Below are positions 57,716 through 64,000 of a DNA stretch of 64,000 nucleotides, one piece after another. The stretch's first letter is position 1. Each line of letters opens with the position of its first letter. The notes beneath the pieces are model-generated. The model saw only the letters and a program-made list of their open reading frames with translations, was not told the origin of the DNA and ran no database searches. The position numbers and the translations under genes are program-made. Source of the DNA: Flavobacteriales bacterium (lineage in GTDB: Bacteria > Bacteroidota > Bacteroidia > CAIKAF01); contig JANWKT010000008.1 of the NCBI GenBank assembly GCA_025451235.1, positions 310,001 through 374,000 on the forward strand, read 5' to 3'.

Positions 57716-59392
57716 TTATTGCTGAGAAACAAACTTTGTTCTGAAAGTCTTTTGGCTGGTATAAATATTCAACACATATACTCCCCTTGACAGTTCTTTT
57801 TTAAGTGCAATGGTATACGTATCCAGGCTTTTTTCGTAGACCCTGTACAATTGTGTATGTACGGTTTTTCCTTCCGCATCCGCAATACTTATGATGATCT
57901 CTTCTGTAAGATTTGAGTAAAAATCAAATGAAAAATTTAAACCTGTAACCGGATTTGGATAGACTATAATATGTTGGTTGCTGAAATAATCACTAAAGTC
58001 AACGGCCAGCAATAGTTTATCAGCCACACCAAAATTAGGGATACCATATCCATATTGGGCAGTCGGGCTGGAAAAAGTATGGGCACTTTGTTGAACCGCA
58101 TTCATGATCTCGAAATTGGTTTTGGTAGGATGTTTTTGCCATAAGCATGCCACAGCACCGCATAAAATAGGAGAGGAGAAGGAAGTGCCGTTTCCTGTTT
58201 GCACCATTCCCAGGATACCTATTAAATAAGCATCTTGTCCCATCGCAGAAACATTGGGTTTTACCCTTCCATCGGCCGAAGGACCAAAAGAACTGAAACT
58301 TGCATTTACGCGGTTACTTTTTACGGCACCTACCGCTAAAATACTATCGGCATCGGCGGGAGCACCTAAATAATACCAGGAACTTGCTCCGCTATTTCCG
58401 GCACTATTGCAAACCAGGATTCCGGTCCTTGCCACCAGATCAGCCGCTTTTGTAATAATGGTGGTGTTTCCGTTTAGATCTGCATAAGTATAATCCATGC
58501 TCGGAAAATCGAAGGTGGTATATCCCAACGAACTATTGATCATATCAACTCCGACACTGTCTGCAAATTCAGCACCAGCCAACCAGTTATATTCTTCACT
58601 TACCGTTTCGCTGCCTCCTTCTTCGGTTCTTAATAGCCAGTAGGATGCTTGGGGAGCCGTACCCATAAATTGCCCCGGAATATATCCACCCATACATGAA
58701 AGTACATTGGTCCCATGTCCATTATCTCCGGTAACACTTTGCTCGTTGGCTACAAAATCCCAGGTGCCTAAAATTCTGCTGCTATCTCTTAAATGATCAA
58801 AAGCGGTAATACCGGCGGCATCGGTAAATCCTGCATCCAATACTGCGATCACAATACCTTTTCCATGATAATTTCTTTTATGTAAATAATCCAGACTCAT
58901 CATCACTGCCTGGGTATCTGCTTTTCCATAATCAATTCCATAACCACCTGTAAGGGTTACTGCCGGACCAAAGGTACCCGGAAAATCATTGGCCGTGGTT
59001 GGCTTTGGACCTTTAAAGATCCAGCGTACCTGGCTAACATAACTGAGGTTATTAATAGAATCAGCCAAGGTGGAATCGCTGGTGCCCACCACGATGCAAT
59101 TCATCCATTTGCTTTTGTTATAAAAACTGAGTGAATCAGAAATACCTAAAACACCGGCAATATAACTAGGTGCTACAGGCAGATCTAATGTGCTAAGTGG
59201 AATATTGTACTTGGTCCTTCGATCGATGGATCTTTGTGATAAGAAATCGGTAGGGGTGGAAAGGCTATAAGGATAACCCACAGGGCTTTTATCAGAAAAG
59301 GTAACCGCGAATTTATAATAGGATTGCGAAAATAGATTAGTTAAAAGAATAAAACAACATAAAAACAACAATACCCTTTTATTCAAAACCAT
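57716..59392 (-). CDS. Subtilisin-like S8 serine protease with T9SS sorting domain
   Basis: About 558 residues (an ATG at 59398 adds two). Catalytic triad in family order: Asp188 (AVLDAG), His228 (NGHGT), Ser406 (GTSFSSP), with oxyanion Asn331 (CNSAGNSG), numbered from 59398. A prodomain (about 25-165) and C-terminal T9SS type A sorting domain (IVYPNPVTGLNFSFD, KELSRGVYVLNIYT, RTKFVSQ) are clear. A secreted, surface-bound endopeptidase is expected. It overlaps the 3' end of the lipoprotein gene by 14 bases, so the pair is probably co-expressed. Confidence 0.93.
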   Translation of the reverse strand: MVLNKRVLLFLCCFILLTNLFSQSYYKFAVTFSDKSPVGYPYSLSTPTDFLSQRSIDRRTKYNIPLSTLDLPVAPSYIAGVLGISDSLSFYNKSKWMNCIVVGTSDSTLADSINNLSYVSQVRWIFKGPKPTTANDFPGTFGPAVTLTGGYGIDYGKADTQAVMMSLDYLHKRNYHGKGIVIAVLDAGFTDAAGITAFDHLRDSSRILGTWDFVANEQSVTGDNGHGTNVLSCMGGYIPGQFMGTAPQASYWLLRTEEGGSETVSEEYNWLAGAEFADSVGVDMINSSLGYTTFDFPSMDYTYADLNGNTTIITKAADLVARTGILVCNSAGNSGASSWYYLGAPADADSILAVGAVKSNRVNASFSSFGPSADGRVKPNVSAMGQDAYLIGILGMVQTGNGTSFSSPILCGAVACLWQKHPTKTNFEIMNAVQQSAHTFSSPTAQYGYGIPNFGVADKLLLAVDFSDYFSNQHIIVYPNPVTGLNFSFDFYSNLTEEIIISIADAEGKTVHTQLYRVYEKSLDTYTIALKKELSRGVYVLNIYTSQKTFRTKFVSQQ

Positions 59393-60122
59393 AATCAATT
59401 ATTTTGTAATTTACGATTGTACCTTTTTGGATCCTTAAGAGCTTCGGTACCTGATACCATTGAAGCCCTGTATAAGGCCATGGCCCGCAAGCGTTGGTAT
59501 CCACCATCAAAGTCTCTATATCATATTCCTGTTTTCTCACCATACCCACATTCCGGGCATAGGTTTCGGTGAAATAATAATATTGTATCTGGTTGGTATC
59601 CTGGTACTGAACAACTGTAAGGGTACTATCGAATTGATAGATCCCATTGTTGAGAGCAACATCCTGCCCCTGGTAATAATAATCCTGGGCAGGTAATACA
59701 TTATAAGCGTTCCCATTCCATGAATAATCCATGTCAACAGGATAGGTCATTTTTACAAAACGAAGATTTTCTTCCACCTTCTCTAACCGGGTGGTGTTAC
59801 GGTTCAAAAACCATACATCAGGTGTCATGGTAAGCCATGATTGTGTGGAATCACTTCTATAATATCGTTCTATCCTGATAGCCGGATTATTGGATGCATC
59901 AATAAAAGTAGATTCATAATATTCCTTTACCTGGTAGTGGGTGGTATCATTATAAGTAGGGCAGTCGATAAATATAGAGTCCACATCATATATATAGTAC
60001 CTCCCGGTATCGATCGGGAAATAATTATAACCCATGTCAACCGGAGGTTCAATGGTTGGTTCACAACTGATCAATAATCCGGTTACGAGTGCTGTGCTGA
60101 AAAAAATGTGACTTGCTTTCAT
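59379..60122 (-). CDS. Lipoprotein of unknown function
   Basis: 247 residues with a lipobox LLISC (Cys20). The mature protein is acidic and Tyr-rich and begins EPTIEPPVDMGYNYFPIDTG, suggesting a beta-sheet surface lipoprotein. FVKMTYPVDMDYSW, YYQGQDVALNNGIYQFDS and YFTETYARNVGMVRKQEYDIE are other notable stretches. The architecture resembles other uncharacterised lipoproteins adjacent to subtilisins. It overlaps the protease gene by 14 bases, so it could be an inhibitor, chaperone or co-expressed partner; this is inference. Confidence 0.7.
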   Translation of the reverse strand: MKASHIFFSTALVTGLLISCEPTIEPPVDMGYNYFPIDTGRYYIYDVDSIFIDCPTYNDTTHYQVKEYYESTFIDASNNPAIRIERYYRSDSTQSWLTMTPDVWFLNRNTTRLEKVEENLRFVKMTYPVDMDYSWNGNAYNVLPAQDYYYQGQDVALNNGIYQFDSTLTVVQYQDTNQIQYYYFTETYARNVGMVRKQEYDIETLMVDTNACGPWPYTGLQWYQVPKLLRIQKGTIVNYKIIDYGFE

Positions 60123-60206
60123 GGACCAATAATGGGTAAAGATACTAAATCGGGCGTATACTTACAAGATGGGTAAAATAGGCACCAGGGTTGCTTTTAA
60201 AGAAAG

Positions 60207-60328
60207 ACTTAAGACTGTAGGACGTAGGACTTATGACCCAAAACCAAAGTTAGCACTTGGCCTTCATTCCTATGTCTAATGGCAAAGCACTCTGATCGGT
60301 AACTGCATTATGTCTTACAGTCTTAAGT
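60207..60328. repeat. Long-distance inverted repeat
   Basis: Arms ACTTAAGACTGTAGGAC (60207-60223) and GTCTTACAGTCTTAAGT (60312-60328) are complementary with one mismatch and enclose 88 bases. Near the left arm are short repeats (GTAGGACGTAGGACTTATGAC). It fills most of the 226-base gap between two minus-strand genes. It may terminate the 60349-61233 gene or be a dispersed element; no other copy was found here. Confidence 0.5.
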
Positions 60329-60348
60329 TTTTTTAAAGTAATCGGTTA

Positions 60349-61233
60349 TTAGTCCTTCGCAAATTCTTTCTTCCAGAATTCCAGGGTACCTTTTACCGGG
60401 CGGCCTAAAAAATCTTCTATGGACTTTTTTTCGGCGATATTGTCCTTGAATAATAGTTGGAATTGATCGTAATTGATAAGCCCAGGGAACCAAATAGAAA
60501 TGAAATTTTTAGTAACTGCCTCCACCAGATTTTTAGGGATCTCAAGTGCTATTACTTTTTGTTTTCTCACTTCACCCGCCAGGTCTATGAGCCATTGAAA
60601 GGAGATTTGCTCAGCTCCGGGAAGATCCAAGATAGGTTCAGCAGCATTCCGTGTACAAAGCAATTCAATCGTGTCGGCAAAATCTTCTTCCATAATGGGC
60701 TGTATCCTTGTTTTTAAGAAACTGGCTGGTAATACTGCATGGTTAAAGAAATATTTGCTGATATCGAACATCATCTTAAACTTTTTTACCAGCAATGCAT
60801 TCGATGTGCAAACGATGGAGGGTCTTAGCACAAATGTATTAGCCTGTTTGATCAATATGGAGTCTGCCTCTCCTTTTGTTCTTAAAAAAGCAATGGGATG
60901 TTTTTCATCAGCACCCAGCGCCGAGACCTGGATGATCTTAGGATCTCCGATGATATGACGGTTTTCGATGATCTTTTGTACCAGGTGAACATGCACTTTT
61001 TCGAATTCAGCGTCTTTAGATTCGTGGATGATACCAGCCGCATTAATGAGGATATCTATATGGCCCAACTTCTTCCAATCATCTTTTTCAGGTTCAAAAA
61101 CAAGATAGCCTTCAGGACCCAAAGAGGTGTTCCGGGTAAGTTGTACCAATTCAATCTCAGGCATGGAAAGTAACTTCCGTGCAATGATCTTTCCTAAGGT
61201 ACCTGAGGCGCCAATTACAGCCACTCGTTTCAT
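60349..61233 (-). CDS. NAD(P)-binding nucleoside-diphosphate-sugar-epimerase-like protein
   Basis: 294 residues of Rossmann fold. N-terminal VAVIGASGTLGKII has GxxGxxG (G8, G11, G14); LINAAGIIHESKD is the typical dinucleotide-binding strand/loop; QVSALGADEKHPIAFLRTKGEAD carries the Ser/Lys region of atypical SDRs similar to the complex I 39-kDa subunit (NDUFA9-like). The C-terminal part (ILDLPGAEQISFQWLIDLAGEV) is like that group. Whether the protein is an enzyme or a structural dinucleotide-binding protein is not evident. Confidence 0.82.
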   Translation of the reverse strand: MKRVAVIGASGTLGKIIARKLLSMPEIELVQLTRNTSLGPEGYLVFEPEKDDWKKLGHIDILINAAGIIHESKDAEFEKVHVHLVQKIIENRHIIGDPKIIQVSALGADEKHPIAFLRTKGEADSILIKQANTFVLRPSIVCTSNALLVKKFKMMFDISKYFFNHAVLPASFLKTRIQPIMEEDFADTIELLCTRNAAEPILDLPGAEQISFQWLIDLAGEVRKQKVIALEIPKNLVEAVTKNFISIWFPGLINYDQFQLLFKDNIAEKKSIEDFLGRPVKGTLEFWKKEFAKD

Positions 61234-61413
61234 AAGGCAAAGAAAAACAATAACTGGTATAAGTTGTGTATGAAGACCTTATTTGTTTAGGATCATTAAC
61301 GCTTAAGGTTTTTTTAATATGCTATAAAAAGAAGTTAAATGAGCCGGATGGCCCAAAATTCGAAAACTAAAAGCCCTGTTTTAACGTTAAATTAATTAAG
61401 AAAACCCAAGATT

Positions 61414-61821
61414 ATGACTGTAGAAAAAGCAGAAGCAATGATCCGCCAGTATGGTACGGTATTGCAAAAATCAATTCATCCGGCCGTTTTTCAGTCGAAA
61501 AAAGCCCTTCCTTGTAGCATTGCAAAAATGAAATTTGCCATTTTCCGGTATATCACCGAATTATACAGAAGGGACAAATTAAAGAATGAACAAATAGAGA
61601 ACATGATCGTTGCCTATAGTCACCTGAGCTTTTTTGTAGATGATAACCTGGTGAACCCTTTGAATGTGATCATGCTTCAAAAAGATGATAACAGTAGGTA
61701 TTCCTCCCGACTCAAGAATGATTATGGAAGCATTATCCATGACATTGTTGGACAAAAAGAACAGCTTACCCGCGAGATCAAGGATTTTATTCTTGAATTA
61801 AGGGTTTATGTAAAGAATTAA
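61414..61821 (+). CDS. Conserved-looking small helical protein of unknown function
   Basis: 135 residues. No family was recognised. It is predominantly helical and basic (LPCSIAKMKFAIFRYITELY; IENMIVAYSHLSFFVDDNLV; QKEQLTREIKDFILELRVYV), without a signal peptide or transmembrane segment. It lies between a divergent NAD-binding protein gene and topA. The 180-base upstream region includes TTAACGTTAA, but no consensus -7 box is obvious. Confidence 0.65.
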   Translation: MTVEKAEAMIRQYGTVLQKSIHPAVFQSKKALPCSIAKMKFAIFRYITELYRRDKLKNEQIENMIVAYSHLSFFVDDNLVNPLNVIMLQKDDNSRYSSRLKNDYGSIIHDIVGQKEQLTREIKDFILELRVYVKN

Positions 61822-61834
61822 GATCGGTTCAATA

Positions 61835-62075
61835 AGTTCAAGGTTCAAAGTTCAAGGTTCAAGGTTTATTGTCAAACTTTAAACCTCAAACGTTTTTTGG
61901 GGCACTGGCTGAAGCGATAGCAGTTTGTTTATAAATATTTAGCAGGGCTTGGCAGAAAAGAGCGGACAAGGGGAGCTACTTGGCTGCTTAGCCCTGCTAT
62001 ATTTATAAGCAAACTCTAAAGCGGAAGACAGGTTTTCTTTTGTAAAGGCCTGAATATAAGGCTTTACAAAAGAAA
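61835..62075. repeat. Hairpin-rich intergenic region before topA
   Basis: Part of the 341-base gene-free region 61822-62162. It starts with overlapping GTTCAAG-type direct repeats (61835-61866). A long imperfect stem follows: left arm 61922-61949 and right arm 61990-62015 differ by one substitution and a 2-base insertion, with a 40-base loop. A second hairpin has the 14-bp stem TTTCTTTTGTAAAG (62034-62047) / CTTTACAAAAGAAA (62062-62075). It could be a dispersed palindromic element, a terminator for the 61414 gene or a leader of topA. The remainder to 62162 is AT-rich, with no coding potential seen. Confidence 0.55.
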
Positions 62076-62162
62076 GCCCCCCGGCCCAATCCTACCCCTT
62101 ATTTGGGTTTCATTACATTTTATCATTTATTTGTCGGGATTTTTAAATTTTAGTTCCCGCAA

Positions 62163-64000
62163 ATGGCAAAAAACCTGGTTATAGTGGAGTCGCCTGCCAA
62201 GGCCAAGACAATAGAAGGATATCTCGGAAGTGATTTTACTGTGAAAAGCAGCTATGGCCATGTTCGCGACCTAGGTGAAAAAGGCATTTCTATAGATATA
62301 GAAAACGGGTTTGTTCCCATGTACGAAATATCCGAGGACAAGAAAAAAGTAGTGGCTGAGCTGAAAAAGATGTCCAAAGCAGCCGACATGGTTTGGTTGG
62401 CATCGGATGAAGACCGTGAAGGTGAAGCCATTGCATGGCATCTAAGCCAAAGCCTTGAATTGTCGGAAAAAAAAACCAAAAGGATTGTTTTTAACGAGAT
62501 CACCAAATCGGCCATTACAAAGGCTATCCAAAATCCGAGAGGGATCAACTACGACCTGGTTAATGCCCAGCAAGCCAGAAGGATACTCGATAGATTGGTG
62601 GGGTATGAGTTATCACCGGTTCTCTGGAAAAAAGTGAGACCCAGCTTAAGTGCAGGGAGAGTGCAGTCGGTGGCGGTTAGGTTGATTGTTGACCGTGAAA
62701 GAGAAAGGAATAAATTTAAAGTAGACCCTTTTTTCAGGGTAAACGGTTTGTTTACCACCTCAAAGGCTACACGGGCATTTAAAGCCGAACTCAACCAGCG
62801 GTTTAAAACACAAAACGAAGCTGAAAAGTTTTTAGGCGCATGTATTAGCCATTCTTTTAATGTAAATAATACGGAGACTAAACCTGCCACTAAAAGTCCG
62901 GCAGCTCCTTTTACTACTTCTACCTTACAACAGGAGGCCAACAGAAAACTAGGTTTTTCGGTGGCACGTACGATGCAGTTGGCCCAGAAATTATATGAAG
63001 CGGGTAAGATTACTTATATGAGGACGGATAGTGTGAATATGAGTGATTTTGCGTTGGATGCATCGGAGAAAGCGATCCACAGTATGTTCGGAAAAGATTT
63101 TCACCAGAAAAGAAATTATACCACCAAATCAAAAGGTGCCCAGGAAGCCCACGAATGTATACGTCCTACTGATTTTAATGTACAATCCGCCGGCGAAGAT
63201 GCCAGCGCTGAGAAGTTATATGAGTTGATCTGGAAACGGGGTATTGCCTCTCAAATGAGTGATGCAAAACTTGAAAAGACCAATATATATATCAGCACTC
63301 CACAATCCGATCTGCAGTTTGTGGCTAAAGGAGAAGTGATCAAATTCGAAGGGTTCCTGAAAGTATATATGGAAAGCAGCGATGATGATGGAGATGGAAA
63401 AGAGGATGATGCCAATGACCAAACCCTACCTCCGGTGGTAAAAGGCGATGCTTTGGGATATAAAGAAATAACAGCCATTGAAAGATTTACCCAGCCTCCT
63501 TCCAGGTATACGGAAGCTTCGTTGGTGAAGAAATTGGAAGAATTAGGCATTGGAAGACCTTCAACCTATGCTCCTACCATTAGTACGATCCAGAAAAGGC
63601 AGTACGTTGTGAAGGAAGAAAGAGAAGGTACGCCAAGAAATTATGCTGTACTTACGGTTTCAGGAGGAAAAATATCGAAAGAGCAAAAGACTGAAATTAC
63701 CGGTGCTGAAAAAAATAAATTGTTCCCTACCGATATTGGTTCTGTTGTAAATGATTTCCTGGTAGATAATTTCCCCAAGATCATGGATTTTAATTTCACT
63801 GCATTGGTTGAAAAGGAATTCGATGAGATCGCTAATGGGAAAGTGGAATGGCATGCCATGATCAAGGAATTTTATGATCCTTTCCACCAAAATATTGTGA
63901 CTACTGAAAAAGAATCAAAAAGAGTTACGGGTAAAAGATTGTTAGGGGTAGATCCGGCATCCAAGAAAAATATTTATGCCCTTGTTGGCAGGTTCGGACC
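62163..64000 (+). CDS. topA: DNA topoisomerase I, 3' partial
   Basis: The gene runs off the window end (612 codons visible). The TOPRIM domain begins VIVESPAKAKTIEGYLG and continues SDEDREGEAIAWHL (metal site). NAQQARRILDRLVGYELSP and LSAGRVQSVAVRLIVDRERE are type IA motifs. The catalytic Tyr285 lies in ITYMRTDS. The fragment includes domains I-IV and starts the region before the C-terminal zinc or Toprim_Crpt modules. The enzyme relaxes negative supercoils. Confidence 0.98.
   Translation, partial: MAKNLVIVESPAKAKTIEGYLGSDFTVKSSYGHVRDLGEKGISIDIENGFVPMYEISEDKKKVVAELKKMSKAADMVWLASDEDREGEAIAWHLSQSLELSEKKTKRIVFNEITKSAITKAIQNPRGINYDLVNAQQARRILDRLVGYELSPVLWKKVRPSLSAGRVQSVAVRLIVDRERERNKFKVDPFFRVNGLFTTSKATRAFKAELNQRFKTQNEAEKFLGACISHSFNVNNTETKPATKSPAAPFTTSTLQQEANRKLGFSVARTMQLAQKLYEAGKITYMRTDSVNMSDFALDASEKAIHSMFGKDFHQKRNYTTKSKGAQEAHECIRPTDFNVQSAGEDASAEKLYELIWKRGIASQMSDAKLEKTNIYISTPQSDLQFVAKGEVIKFEGFLKVYMESSDDDGDGKEDDANDQTLPPVVKGDALGYKEITAIERFTQPPSRYTEASLVKKLEELGIGRPSTYAPTISTIQKRQYVVKEEREGTPRNYAVLTVSGGKISKEQKTEITGAEKNKLFPTDIGSVVNDFLVDNFPKIMDFNFTALVEKEFDEIANGKVEWHAMIKEFYDPFHQNIVTTEKESKRVTGKRLLGVDPASKKNIYALVGRFG

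Noticed and set aside
1-64000. tRNA, rRNA and transposase genes
   Set aside because: I looked for T-loop sequences, rRNA segments and transposase motifs and found none; a covariance search would be needed to exclude a missed tRNA.

Overview
The window is chromosomal DNA from a Bacteroidota bacterium, most likely of the Chitinophagales/Sphingobacteriales type. The evidence is low GC content, many proteins with type IX secretion (T9SS) C-terminal sorting domains, a PorZ homologue next to recO, DUF4476, DUF4199 and WG-repeat proteins, a small SRP RNA, and repeated promoters with the Bacteroidota -7 box TAnnTTTG. No rRNA, tRNA, CRISPR array, prophage or transposase gene was seen. The window begins inside a GNAT-like gene and ends inside topA.

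Layout. 1-3252: GNAT-like protein and two family-4 glycosyltransferases. 3366-5212: gcvT and comB, closed by a perfect 26-bp inverted repeat. 5276-13957: DUF4476 protein, hexapeptide gamma-carbonic-anhydrase-like protein, a large type B T9SS cargo, a GT39-like membrane glycosyltransferase and porZ. 13960-18753: recO, a membrane protein, a third glycosyltransferase, cca and miaA. 18722-21672: ferritin, a structured intergenic island, ribonuclease Z, SRP RNA, DUF4199 protein and a lipoprotein. 21767-26929: an operon of a TonB-domain protein, MarR and an FAD oxidase behind a perfect palindromic operator, then a lipoprotein, a WG-repeat protein and a second TonB-domain protein. 27059-31188: small acidic protein, RidA-like protein and two T9SS cargo proteins. 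31330-36898: RNase Y, ZapA, a ZapB-like coiled coil, an M23 peptidase and PBP4/DacB. 37006-43515: five tandem paralogous secreted beta-propeller proteins with a shared C-terminal module, followed by an HEXXH aminopeptidase. 44759-52241: RND/MMPL exporter, a GC-rich structured intergenic element, a RimB-like protease, a phosphoribosyltransferase, two abutting mini-ORFs and a two-component system. 52363-60122: T9SS cargo, twin VWA proteins, a PLDc_N membrane protein, a subtilisin and a lipoprotein. 60349-64000: NAD(P)-binding protein, an unknown protein and topA.

How the genes fit together. Much of the window concerns the cell surface: PorZ belongs to the T9SS attachment complex, and at least seven genes encode apparent T9SS cargo (one type B, six type A). 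Glycosyltransferases, an M23 peptidase and DacB serve the envelope. The rest is core housekeeping (glycine cleavage, RNA maturation and turnover, tRNA processing, DNA topology, cell division).

Most interesting points: the five-gene cluster in which one approximately 125-residue C-terminal module is joined to two unrelated types of beta-propeller; two dispersed copies of a nested palindromic element whose stems carry a compensatory base-pair change; the unexplained GC-rich structured region at about 47130-47320; the MarR operator overlapping its own operon promoter; and the paired 29/30-residue membrane peptides at 48382-48564.
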